Below, in pieces: positions 23,441-35,380 of a stretch of DNA of 64,000 nt; position 1 is the first letter of the stretch; each line of letters opens with the position of its first letter. The notes beneath the pieces are model-generated. The model saw nothing but the letters and a program-made list of their open reading frames with translations, had not been told where the DNA came from and did no database searches. Made by a program: the position numbers and the translations under genes. Source of the stretch: Emmonsiellopsis sp. PD_33 (taxonomy: Eukaryota > Ascomycota > Eurotiomycetes > Onygenales > Ajellomycetaceae); assembly GCA_032988165.1 (NCBI GenBank), contig JANTQF010000004.1:124001-188000 (forward strand), in the 5' to 3' direction.

Positions 23441-24215
23441 ATTATCTCCTTCTTTGATAGCTTCATTCTAAAGCCATAGTTACATGCCATAAAATAAGAG
23501 ATAACCCTTTAATAATGTGTTATTATGATAGAATGTTCTGAGAAATTCTATACAATTATTATGTTGATATTATGTAAATACATTAATAAGTCCTCTTTAA
23601 TAATAATAAATACTAATAAAATATTTCATAGAGCTTCTAAATTTTTTCTTTCTCTAACCTCTTAAAACATCTTGCTGGTAAGTCCAAAAGCTATCCACTT
23701 TACTTGAAAATGTGTTGAAAAATATATGATTTTAATTGTCAAAAGATAGAACTAAAACTAACATATAGTATAGTAGAAATAATAAAATTTTACTTTATTT
23801 TAATGATTTTAAATCTCTACTTATTCTCTCTAAGTAGGTATCTTATTTGTAATATAGCTGTAACAAGAGTATGAAATTAAGACATTAGTATAGCTAATAT
23901 AGTATAGTGGCACCTATGACCTTACCCTCCTACACATGTATGATCTCCCCTGTCTCCCCCTCTGATTATACTTAAGTAGGGATGAAGAAACATCCTTACT
24001 CTTAACAGAAAAGTAGAGTTAAAAAGAAGAAGAAAAAGGAAAAGAAGAAGAAAAGATAAATAACTTGAGCTATAGAGAAAAAGATGAAGAAGGAAAGAAA
24101 GAGATATAAGAAAAAGAAAAGCTAATAGTTTAAGTTAAAAGAGAAGGAGATAGATCATTATTAATATTTTAATTATATAAAGTTAATATAAAAGTAGACT
24201 GTTTCTGGCATTCTG

Positions 24216-25052
24216 ATGCTCAGCACTAATGAGCTTATTAAGTTAGATATATCTCTATACTCTTTACTAATGAATGATTATGAGGATAGAGCTAGATATA
24301 TAACTGCCTTAAGTATTTCTAAGCGATCTGAGGTAGTGATAGAGTCCCCTGAGCTTAAGAAGGAAGAGGAAAGTAACTAGTAGATTTATTTCTTTAATAT
24401 TATTAAAAAGTTATCTTTATTTGAGTGTACCTCTGAATCTGAGAAGAATGAAGAGGAAGCTACTGCCCTTATTCTAATTATATTTATAGGTATAAATATT
24501 TACTTATACTGTGTGAAGTAATATTAGAATAGTGAGGAGATTATCTGCATCAAGAAGTATCTTTAAGGTAAATATAATTACTATAAAAAGGGTTATAATC
24601 CCTGTGATAAGGTAAGTATTCTACTCCTTATTAACATCATGATATTATTAGTAAATTATTATTAAAGTTAATTAATAAAATAGATTCTACCTCTCTTCTG
24701 CTGTAAAGTATATGCTCTGTAGGAGCTAATAAACTATTAAATAGTAAAGTTAATGATTTATACAGCTGTAAAGGCTATAACAGCTAAGTTTACCTTTAGT
24801 ATAAAAAATTACACTAAAATATACTCTCTATGCAAGCTGAGAGCTACAGCCCCTGTAATATAGAGATAGAAGGTAATAACTCTGTTGTAGAAAATATTAG
24901 AGTAATTAGATGCTCTTAAGGAAAGAATGAATAGGGTAAATAATTATATTATCTTTATATTATAATCATATTGAAGATTAATTGATTGTATATAGATAGA
25001 GGTCTGCTTGTTATAGAGTAATAAATTAAGTGTGAGAAGTTTGTTTTTCTGA
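24216..25052 (+). pseudogene. Antisense ORF of the Gypsy element, copy 2
   Basis: Homologue of the ORF at 16,499, starting MLSTNELIKLDISLYSLL. It is slightly less mutated. An intron-like segment begins with GTAAGTATTC at about 24,604 and ends TTATTAAAG, with a TTATTAAC possible branch point; it lies just after KKGYNPCDK. Agreement between two copies at the protein level suggests that this was a real spliced gene of the element family. Function unknown. Confidence 0.5.
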
Positions 25053-25755
25053 CATTTTTATCTTGTGATCTTTAGGTAATTTTTAATTTAATTCAATATT
25101 ATTTTTACTCTTTAAGATAATTAATTTTTAATCATTTTCCTTTTCAATTTTTATAAGGTGATAGCCTCATTAAACTTCTGAAACCACATGGAAAAATAGG
25201 AGAAAAGTATTATTTTATTCTATATCTAAACTATTGATTCTAGCCTATCTACCTAAAACTCTATAAGAGAAAAGGGGTAAAGAAATGAATCATTTTTACT
25301 TTTAATCTTATTCTTATTTCTGATAATAGGGGGTTTTTATGTCTTAACTATAATTTATCTACTCTCATACTTTAACTAGGTTACAAGCATTTTCTAGATT
25401 CTCCTTTAATTCCCAGGTATTTTCTAAATCTAAATACTCTTTCTATTTAACTAGATATCTCAGCTTCTAATTCTTTTCTATTTATTTATTCAGTACTCTT
25501 TCAATAATATATTTAATATCTCTAACTATTTCTATTCTATCTGATCTCAGTGGTTTTTCTCTCAGCTGCTGTTGATACAGCTCTAATAGTAAAACATGAA
25601 AAATAGGGTAAATATTACTAAATGATGAGAGTAACTTAACCTTATAAGCTTACTTTCTAATTATTTTGATAATTGAGAATGATCCAAGCCATCAATTATC
25701 TAGCTTTTTATATGATCTTATTATCTTAATATTCTTTGCTAAAATTAAGACTTCA

Positions 25756-27260
25756 TCAGGAAAATATTTATTTAGCTCAGAAACCTTTACCCTGGACTTG
25801 CTGACATTACTAGCTATATTACATCAATTATGTGGGGTGCATACTGGGCTTGCCCTAGTCTGGCCCCTAGTTTAATTAGCTTGTAAGGATCCCACATATG
25901 CCACACATATTATCTTGGTCCTAGTGGTTATTCTCTATACTAGCTCCACTTTAGCCTGTCATGCATGAGTGCTCTGGCCTGAGAGGTATGCTTCATACCT
26001 GCTCAGATTCAGCTCAGAATATTAATTATATAATATGAGTATTCAGATCTATTACATCATGTTTAGAGCTGACTCACAGCTAGTGCAGTGCAATCAGCTA
26101 TTGCTCAGTATGTTAGTCATTATTATTTCCTTACTCTATGCTAGTATTTAATAACATGTTCAGATACTTCAGACTGGCTGCTCTTAGCTTAAGCTGAGAT
26201 CTCTTATTAGTAGTTATATAACTTGCAGCTGCTGAAGTGGCATATTATGAGACTAACTTATAATTTATCTAGCTACTCTAAATCTACATGTAATTCTATT
26301 AGTAAATAATTTATTCAGCTGATCTTCTGATTACTTTATTCTACACTTTATTCTCATTTACTATCATAAATTTACTAACTCTTATCTTAACTGTTAATCT
26401 ATATCATCCTCTCATATCCTTACCTTTTAAAGCTGCACACTGCTAATTAGTTACTTCTGCCATGGCATTTCCTATCTGAGAAGATTTTGCAACTAATAAG
26501 GAGTGATTTCAGTATAATACCTTCAATAGCATAAGACATGTGATTATACAAGATACTATAATTTATATTTAGACATCTTCTCTGATACCACTAGTTTCTA
26601 ATAGGCATATAGAATATGGCTGTAATCCTGATTGCTGAGCTTGCAGAATTAAATGAGAATTCCTTCTCTACTATTATTAGTTTACTGAGCTAAATACTGT
26701 GCTTGCATTCACTCTACATTACCAAGCTGAATACATTCAATCACTGGAAAACATAATTAATTAGTATGAGTGTATGTTTATTATCTTCAACATCTAGTAA
26801 TTATTGAGAATACTGATATAGAATGCAGAACAATGCCTTGAACATAATAAATCCTTTTCAAAGTCATTATATAATCTGTGCCTCAAGTTGCTATAAGAAT
26901 ACTTTAATAGGTTCTTTAATTCTCTTAGTGAGTAACTTTATAGTAAATGGAACTTCCCATAATTTCATCACCTAAGAAAGACACTATTCAATTAGCTGAA
27001 CTACATCAAGGATGCCTCCACAGTGATGAATTGTATTTATTAGGTTAGTAAGAAGATAGTCAAGTTTTTATGAATTAAAACTGATGTTTGACTTCTATTC
27101 TACATCAGGCATCCTAATTGATATGATCTTGGCAGCCTATAAATCATAACCTCTAATGCCTATGATAGACTGCAGTACAAAATGGATGAATAACAATATA
27201 TCAAGCCAGCCTTTTAATGACTATCAGAAGCCAGTATTCCAGTGTTAGATGAGTCCTCCA
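25756..27260. other. Left fragment of a disrupted host element
   Basis: Unrelated to the Gypsy copies. No ORF is recognisable. It contains a TTAGCTTAAGCTGAG motif at about 26,184 of the family otherwise found only at 50,000-55,300, which suggests that it and the sequence right of 49,348 were one piece before the hAT inserted. Its last eight bases GTCCTCCA (27,253-27,260) are the hAT target duplication. Confidence 0.45.
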
Positions 27261-27282
27261 TAGAGTGCAGATAAGTCCAAGT
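27261..27282 (+). repeat. Left TIR of giant hAT
   Basis: 22 bp, inverted match to 49,318-49,339 with three mismatches. Followed by CCAAGTCAAG-type subterminal repeats to about 27,440. Confidence 0.88.
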
Positions 27283-27567
27283 CAAGTTCAATATACAGGC
27301 ACCCAAGTTGAGTTACTCACAAATCTATAGCCTTTTGAGCCAAGTCCAAGCCAAATATATATTCAACTCAACTAAATCCAAGTCATCAATGAGACCTCTC
27401 AAGCCAAATATTTATTAAATAATATCCTAAATCAATCTGAATAATTCCAAGTAGTATTGAACCAGTAGACATAAAAACTGCATTTCCAATCCTGTAAAAC
27501 ATTTATTTTGTAACTACCATTAAAACTGCCTAACTAGTTCTTTTTAACAAAACACCCACTAATACCC

Positions 27568-30500
27568 TACTTTACTCCTTGTTTCTTCCCTTCTTTCTTA
27601 ATCTTTTTTGCAGGAAATCCTGCAGGTTCTGACCTCTCTTCTCTATCAGCAAATATCTTTATACCCTCCTTAAGCTAATTCATTGCATCCCCAACTGCCC
27701 TATCCACACTGCCACTACTTCCCTTATCACTATTCATATTGATGACACTAGCATGAATCCCATCATTATTCTCATCCAGTTCATCTTATTATCTATAGAT
27801 AACATAATCCTCCTCCCCATCTACTATTACATCATTCTCACTATAGATAATATGACCCTCCTCTCTATCTATCATCTTATTATTCTTATCATTCAGACTG
27901 TTCTCATCCATCATCTTAGTATCATTACTGATTTTATTCTTTTTTAGTTGTTATTTCTGAATAATAATAACTCTCTACTTCTACTTTCATTCTATATTCT
28001 TCAGACTCTCATCAGGTTCCATGGCCACTGAGGTCCCCCCAATCTTCTTGTATATTGACTTCCTATATGTCAATAAGTTTAATCTCTCTAAATCCAGTAC
28101 AAGGAGGTCTCCCTACATGATGTGATTCTCACTTCAGTTCATCAACACATTGAGGATCTTCTCTACTTTCTCTGTCAAATTATCTGCCTCTTCAACCTAC
28201 CTACCCAACTGCACAGAAAGATCTGACACCACTTTTTTTATGAAATTTAACAACTAGTAGTAATGAAAGAAGTAGTCAACTGTGAGTATCTAGATGAAGA
28301 CATTCTTAACTTACTCTAGGTAGTAGATCCACATAATAGTTTGTAACATAGTGTTTAGATTCCTTGGAAGCTTGACAATGATCATTGTATAGCATCCTCC
28401 TAGCTGAAGGTTTACCTCAAACTTACTCACTCTATTAGTTGTGATAAGCACCTATGTCTATCCTAATTCTCTATTATTAAAATCATTGATGATCATGTTC
28501 CTCTCCTCCTAGCTCATGCCCCCCTGGAGCCAGGTTGTCCCTGCCCCTTAATTTGTACACAATATTGACATCAATCATGCTATATTTAGGCTATGTGTGA
28601 AGATTACTACTTTCTCTCTGGCTATCTCACACATTTCATAAAGTACCTTAGTCACATAGCATTCAACAAGTAACATCCTCATTAACTTCATATGCTGATC
28701 ATAATGACTCATCAGAATAACATACTAATATATATTAATTGAATGGTAGTATTTTAAGAAGAATTCTATATTAAAGTTGAGCTAAAATAATATAGTCTTC
28801 AAGGCAGCTACTTGGGTCTTTTTCACCCCCACACACTTATGAAACTCTGAAATCTTGGGAAACAAGAAGATCACCTGTAAGGTACAAATCCTTATATTAT
28901 TCTAAATTACTACCTCTAACTCATCATCAACCTTTTCAATGGTTAATGGATGCTTGGTGTGTTACTAATGAAACATATAATACTCTATCTGCTTCTATAG
29001 GTTTATTTGCAGGGTAACTACATTGATGTACTTTAGAGAGATGGCCTCTTCAATTTGCTTGCTATCAATGACTGTCTGCTGTGATCAGCTAATGAGTGTA
29101 AGGGAAAGAAGTTTAAATATCATAACTATAGCTGTTTCTGGGTCTATATGACCATTAATCATCAGTCATTAGATATATAAAGAGTTAAATAGTTTGAGCT
29201 GTTCTGCATCTATTCCTATGGTATGAAATTTATTCATTATACATCTTTTTAGAAAGTCTTCCAACTTGGGACACTGAGTGCCAAAATCAGGAGGATAGAA
29301 TAAATGTGAATAGCTGTAGAAATCCTGAGTCTTATTTAGAAGGAAGATGGTAGAGATAACCCACAGGAAATCTAGTTCTAGTAATTTCATAACATGGGAG
29401 ATGCCAGAGAATGGGTGGTGTAAGTAATAACCTTCATTCACAATAACCTGATATACTTACCCAGTAAATTTTGAGTGATATATTGTAATGTATTTATTAT
29501 AGGCTATGATTTTCTCTAACAGTAAATTATTCTCAGCTTCATTCAGAGGGGTAGGCTGGGCAGCTGGGCCAGAGGTGGCATTATTATCTGTAGATAATAA
29601 TGATGTAGGCTTCTTTGGGGTCATTACTTTATGCTCTTTACACATCTCCTTCTACTCTGACTGTAGATCTCTGGGTAAAGAGTTCTCCTTGTCATCCTCT
29701 ATGACATGATTGGCCTCTTTTCTGATTCTCATTTCAATGAAGTATCTACAGAAGGTGAAATGTAACACCATAAAGATAGTCTAATCAGGGTTAGTCTCTT
29801 TATGTTTGTATAGGCTTGATTTTTTGGGATTGATTAATGCCTCAGCTATTTGAGCCTCAGTTATACAATGCATAGAAAACACCAGGTCATTACCCTAACA
29901 AAATGAACCCATGAATCAAAGTAAAAATGTGTTCTGAAAGAACTATTTATAGTCTAACCATCAGAACTTAGTAACAACAGGGAGAATTATAATAACTATT
30001 GACTTTATGAGAGCTTTTCCATTGATCACACTAATCTCCCAAGATTTAAGGACCAACAACAGGCAAGTAAGTGTCTTGCCCAATCTCATAGTGTCTCCTA
30101 GCATGCCTGCATAGAGACAGGACTTATTCTCTGCACTCTTTTTCACAGAATTCACCTTCATTTCAAACATCATGGCCACACCCATAACTTGATAGGCATG
30201 TAATTTAACAGATTAGGGCATATTTAGTATTAAAAGGCAGTCCTTATTCATGTTAAGTATAGTCAGCAAATTCAGCAGCATAGGAGTCACATAGTCTTTA
30301 TGTGTGAGTTTCCTTGTAGTAGTAGCATTAAGTTCATCCTTCCCTCTCATAATCTGAATGACATCTTCATTCATAGCATACTCTACTATATTATCAATTA
30401 TCTTAGAAACCTTCAGATTCAGATTTGGGAGTGGATCAGAGCCTTCTACCCAGCTGTCTCCTTTAGTTGTTATGTTTTTGATGGCATATATATATAGTTA

Positions 30501-30809
30501 TCTTTTCTGCTCATGGGTCATGAGTAGCAGCTTTTACTGTGCATTCATTCAAGGCATGTTCTTAGTGTCAGGTTTGTTGTCCTTAAATAACAATCCTATT
30601 ATCTTAAGGAGATCTGTAGGTTATTTAGCCCCTGAGTCTACCTCCTCATCATTTGATAGCACATCCCACTTAAAGATAGAAACTATAGAATTATTCTGAT
30701 CAGCTGTAGTTACTGGTGCTCCTATATCTTATTCTAGATCAAGCTCATCCATATAGGTAACTGTCTTCATGTGATTATTTTGAACTTGAGACTTATTATT
30801 TGATGGCAT
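27568..30809 (-). pseudogene. SNF2-type ATPase pseudogene (cargo of giant hAT)
   Basis: One reading frame of about 1,080 codons from ATG at 30,809, interrupted only by stops; all checked pieces (30,185, 29,645, 29,441, 28,625) are in register, so no indels. Motif I reads LGDTMRLGKTLT (about 30,060-30,107), from a GLGKT-type loop. Motif II reads NEGYYLHHP (about 29,411-29,441), expected DEGHH. Motif III is ISTIFLLN. The helicase C half has EKVVIFTHSLN, a stretch in which SxEER precedes FN, and LPRNLNTMLQ followed by a ruined motif VI (MWIYYLE in place of GRxHRxGQ). These are SWI2/SNF2 chromatin or repair ATPases. It lies within the hAT and presumably travelled with it. The subfamily cannot be told by eye. 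Confidence 0.8.
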
Positions 30810-30851
30810 GTGATTTATTTATTTTTACTTAATTGTCACTTACAATCAACA

Positions 30852-31571
30852 TCAGAGCAGCACATATACACAGTGGAAATCCTCCATGTTCAGCATAATT
30901 AATCTACCTTCAACATCAGGTTGATAGTCATTACAGAATTGCTCCTTATTTGCATCAAGAGTATAAAGACACAAATTAATTGTCATCAGGAATCCACAAT
31001 ACTTAGTGACATTTGACTTAGAAATGCTGAACATTATCTGGACTACCTTATAGTTTATCTCCATTAAAGATGATACAAGTAGATTGCCAACTCCTGAAGT
31101 CAGGTGCACACTCTTGAAAAAGGTCACAAGTGATGCCATGGTAGGGTCTTTTGCACCATTATTTTCAAATCCTGGTAGTATGATCCACCCTAACCCCCTG
31201 AGTATAATGTACTCTTCAAATAGGGACTGATTCTTAGTAAAAAGTAACTGTAGAATATTTATATCTGGGCAATTCTGTAGGTAACCACAGACCAGCCCCT
31301 GATTGCAGTAAAATTCTCTCTATTTTAACTCATATTCAAAGCAATATATATCTTTTAGCAGGAAATTATGTGCTTATTGAATAGCTGCTGCCATTACTTT
31401 CATGTCTTCTTTCTTCTTTCTCATTGATTTCTTAACCCTAGTTGTGTTGAATTCAGTAGTTAATGTGACCTTATTTACCTCTATAATCTCCATAGCTGGT
31501 GTAGAAGTGGATGTGGGCTTATCTAGTTTCAGCTTGTCTGAAGCCTCTATAATAAATCTATTAATACTCAA
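30852..31571 (-). pseudogene. Unknown ORF next to SNF2-type pseudogene
   Basis: A single frame of 240 codons (MSINRFIIEASDKLKLDKPT... to a stop at 30,852) with two or so internal stops, directly upstream of and co-oriented with the SNF2-type ORF, 42 bp away. The second half (MASLVTFFKSVHLTSGVGNLL, CGFLMTINLCLYTLDANKEQF) is well preserved, but I recognise no family. It could be an N-terminal exon of the same gene, since it lies upstream, or a separate partner. Confidence 0.45.
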
Positions 31572-33564
31572 AATAGTTAGTTAAGGTTCATTTTAAGTGG
31601 GGGGTTATTAAGAAAGTTTGTTGTCCATGAATCACAAATCAGGTGGTGAAAATTATTATCTGTAGATAATAATAGCAGTAAGAATATTACCTGAGATATT
31701 ATCTGTAGATAACAACAGTAGTAAAAATATTACTTTCATGTATCAGATGTTTGCTGTCTGTGAGAAGGTTACTGAGCACTTTAGTGTGAGGGTTGTTATC
31801 TATATCCAATAAAAATCTGTGACTAATTTAGAGTTGGGTGGTTTACCTTAGTCAAATTTCAGAGGAAGTGTAATTGTAATGTGTAGGAATTCAAGTAATG
31901 TACAGGTTGAAGGTAAGATACTACTTGATAGCTTGTTTTGTTAGTAACTTCTTTTGCCAGTTGAAATACAGAAGAAAGTGAGGATTCCATGAAGACTATA
32001 GTTAATTTCCATGGATTAAGCTATTCACAGCTAATAGTAAGATGAGTTTAAGGTGATATACAGCCAAAACTACCTCACATAAAGCTTGTTTTACCAAGTA
32101 GTGCCACAACAGCCCAATTCCCTGGCAGCAAAGCAAGGTAGGGTATTAAATGTAACAGGGCTGTTAGAAAGGAAATAGCATATCAACTAGTATAGATATG
32201 AAGACTTATCTATTAGAGATAAGTATATAGATGTTGTGATCTTCAGGGTGAGAACATTGTAGAGTGTAAGAGTAAGAAGATGAAGAGGAAGATCTTTAAC
32301 TCTCAAAACTCAGTCTAACTCAATTTAGTATAATAATATAAATAAGGAATACAGCTAGACCTAATAGGGTTAGTTTACTGAGAAGCTTTATATTCCTCAT
32401 GTAGAGATAATAAGCTCCTAAGATCTAGTTGCATTCTTACTGCATTTAGAATAATCTAGTTTATCTTTATCTAAGAATAATAAAGTTACTCTATCCTCAT
32501 GCTACTTTCAGTACTTATCTTCTCAACTGATGATGAGGATATTTTAGCATCCTTTTTCTACTACTAATAAAAAGCCTTGAATATTTCCACATGAGGTCAC
32601 CAGTTGGTTAAACCTGGGTAGTGAAAGAGAAACACTAAAATATTCTTACTGTCAGTTGAGAAGATACTTCATACTTTATCTAGTATATTAATATAACAGT
32701 TCATCATTCAATGAAGATAAGAGTAGTATTAATTTATAGCCTGAATGCAGAGCTTTCTAATGCAAGTCTTATTATTTTCATTGTTAGCAGATTAGTGTTT
32801 ACAGTGGTTGTGATAAAGAAAATATATATATAGAGTAAAATATAAAAAAAATATATATTTCTATACTCAGGCTAACATGCTGAACTTACCCTGTACCAGC
32901 TGGCAGCAACTAAGAGAATAAAGCTTTTACTCTATCATAATAGAGCAGAACCTCATACTATACTTATAATATTATTTTAAAAGTCTATTATCCTCTACTA
33001 GTCATACCCTCATGACTTACCCTATCAGGGTGTTCTGAGGTAGTTATTAGTAGTCATGTAGTTTTTAGTTCTTATTAGCTGTCTACTAAGTATGGTTTTG
33101 TTGATATTACTGCAGTTCTTCTCTGGGTTCAGTGGTCTAGTAGTTTCTTCCCTTGAAACTTAATGACTCTCTTTGTGGAGTTTCAGGAAATAAACTCTAG
33201 AATTTAAATTCAGTGGGGACTTTTTTTTTAGTTGCAGTCTTACCTGCATTTAGAATAGTATGGTTTATATTTATCCATGGACAACAAAGCCATCCAGCCA
33301 GTCTTACCTGGGATTACTGATTATGAGATAAACTGTTATTTTAATCATCTTTTTTATCATCTTTATTAGTTCTAATGTTCTCAATCTGTCTGTGGGCTAC
33401 AATGAAGATAAATGCATAGCTATAACTTAGATAATATCTTTACTGAAGATTCTGTAATGGTCTAGTAAGCATGTTTGATCCTAATTTTCTTTGCTCAAGT
33501 GTAACTTCAGCTATTATCTTTTTATTGAAAATCTAGGTTTTATCAATATTATTACTGTATATCT
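31572..33564. other. Unassigned interior of giant hAT
   Basis: No recognisable protein. Contains two TTATCTGTAGATAA palindromes (31,653 and 31,696), a direct repeat (about 32,425-32,480 and 33,229-33,285, core TGCATTTAGAATA) and a 15-bp perfect inverted repeat TATCTTCTCAACTGA at 32,516-32,530 and 32,652-32,666. Confidence 0.4.
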
Positions 33565-33656
33565 TTATTGTCTTTAGATAAAGAAATCAGCTGAGTCAGT
33601 GTCAATCTTATCTGTAGATAATAATAATGTATTTACTAAAAATCCTGTTCCTCTAA
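33565..33656 (+). repeat. Direct repeat left of actin mosaic
   Basis: About 90 bp similar to 35,297-35,380 (shared AGCTGA, TTATCTGTAGATAA and CTAAAAATCCTGTTCCT-like blocks). The pair brackets the actin-derived segment. Confidence 0.65.
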
Positions 33657-33740
33657 GACTTATTAACTGCTTTCATAATGACCTAATAATCAATATCATT
33701 CTACAACTAAAATCCATATGATCAGCACAGCAGGCACTTT

Positions 33741-35290
33741 ACCACTAATAATAATGAGTGGTTTCATAACCCTCAGGCTCTATCCTGGGTTCCAGCCTTG
33801 TATGCTTAGTCTCAAGAGTGATAGTATTCACTTTGCCACTTACAACTCTATCATAAAATGTAACTTTAACATCTGAAAGAATCTCTAATGAAATTAATAA
33901 TGAGTAATTCTATAATCTCAAGGCCCTCTTTCAGTTAATCATACTGGATTTAGAGATTAGTAGTATCCACACTATTCTAGTAGTAATGTTACTCATATTA
34001 TGCCCATCTATGAATCTGATATATGTAAAGCTAGTTTTGCTGATAATGATACTCTCTGAGCTGTTTTCCACAAGTCTCTCAACATTCCTATTACCTCAAT
34101 TTATGCTCAATAAGAATACTGTCTGTTTTCTACTGCTAATTTCCACTAGATTTGATTATTGGTCATTCTCACCATCATGGGTAAATATTCTCCTGTATAT
34201 GCTAAGGTTAGATTCATAACTGACAGCATCTAGTATTATAATTGATATGGGCCAGAAAGACTTCTATGTTGATGATGAGACACAGTTGAAGTGTGGTATT
34301 CTCATCCTGAGATAATTTACCCCATTGAGTATGATATTATTACAAACTAGAATAATATGGAGAAAATCTGGCATCACACTTTCTATAATAAACTCTGTGT
34401 TGCACCAGAGGAGCATGCTATTCTATTAACTAAGGCTTTTATTAACTTCAAGTTTAATTATAAGAAGATGATCTAAATTATCTTTAAAATCTTCAATGCC
34501 CCTATCTTCTATATCTCTATTCTAACTGTGCTCTCTCTGTATGCTTCCAGTCACATCACTAATATTATACTCAACTCTGATAATAATGTCACTCATGTTA
34601 TATCCATCTATAAGGGTTTTGCCCTCCCCCATGCCATCTCCCATATTAATATGGCTGGTTGTGAGCTGACACATTACCTTATAAAGATCCTTACTGAGTG
34701 TAATTACAGCTTCTCTACCACTACTGAGTATTGAATTATCTGTAACATTAAGGAGAAGCTATAGATATTACCCTTAACTTTCAGTAAGAAATTTAGACTA
34801 CTTCCTAGAACTCTAGCTTGAAGAAATCTTATGAGCTTCCTAATGGCCAGATCATCATCATTAGCAATAAGTAATTCTACACCCCTGAGGCTCTCTTTCA
34901 GCCTAGTATACTAGGTCTTGATAGTAGCAGTATTCATACTACTACCTACAACACTATCATAAAGTGTGATGTTGACATCTAAAAGGATCTTTACAGCAAC
35001 ATTATTATAATATGTATTTCTCTTTTCTTTATATTAAGATATTACTGATAACTATTAGTCTGATGATACTACTATATATTCTGATATCTCTAACTATATA
35101 TAGAAGGAGATCACTGCCCTTGCTCTCTCATCAATGAAGGTTAAAATTATTACTCCCCCTGAATATAAATACTTCATATGGATTGGTAGTTCTATCTTAG
35201 CCTTCCTCTTAATCTTCTAGTAGATGTGAATCTCCAGATAGAAATACTATGAGTTAGAACCTTTCATTATCCACTGTAAGTACTTATCAT
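33741..35290 (+). pseudogene. Rearranged actin pseudogene with introns
   Basis: The main copy runs from about 34,010 (SDICKASFADND, from GSGMCKAGFAGDD) to about 35,288 (FIIHCK, from SIVHRKC). Recognisable stretches include DMGQKDFYVDDETQ, LHQRSM-region KIWHHTFYNK, GFALPHAISHINMAG, SYELPNGQIITI-like and SSMKVKIITPPEYKYFIWIG. Many stops and one 1-bp frameshift near 34,760 break it. Two introns are kept at actin-typical places: 34,181-34,233 (GTAAAT...CATCTAG) and 35,010-35,058 (donor mutated to ATATGT, acceptor ATTAG), so it is a DNA copy, not a retrocopy. Upstream, in the same direction, are two further partial copies of the NERFRAPEALFQ...KCDVDV region (about 33,750-33,895 and 33,896-33,985) and a VTHIMPIYE piece. 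The N-terminal exon is not seen. Confidence 0.88.
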
Positions 35291-35296
35291 AGTATT

Positions 35297-35380
35297 TATT
35301 ATTCTTAGATAATATTTAGCTGACTACTGATCTAGTTATCTGTGGATAACAATATACTTGCTAAAAACCTATTCCTTCTA
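35297..35380 (+). repeat. Direct repeat right of actin mosaic
   Basis: Partner of 33,565-33,656, more mutated (CTAAAAACCTATTCCTTCTAA). It starts within about 10 bp of the actin stop. Confidence 0.65.

Larger units (their letters stand above)
23072..25755 (-). mobile_element. Second Gypsy copy, truncated
   Basis: Begins with a 369-bp LTR (23,072-23,440) and matches the first element from its 3' LTR through the purine tract and antisense ORF towards the integrase end. The match stops abruptly near 25,755, where unrelated sequence begins. Gag, RT and most of integrase are missing. It is a 3' fragment of a related element, cut by deletion or by arrival of the element to its right. Confidence 0.82.

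Noticed and set aside
33741..35290. Functional actin or actin-related gene
   Set aside because: Several in-frame stops, a frameshift, a lost splice donor and permuted duplicates rule out function.
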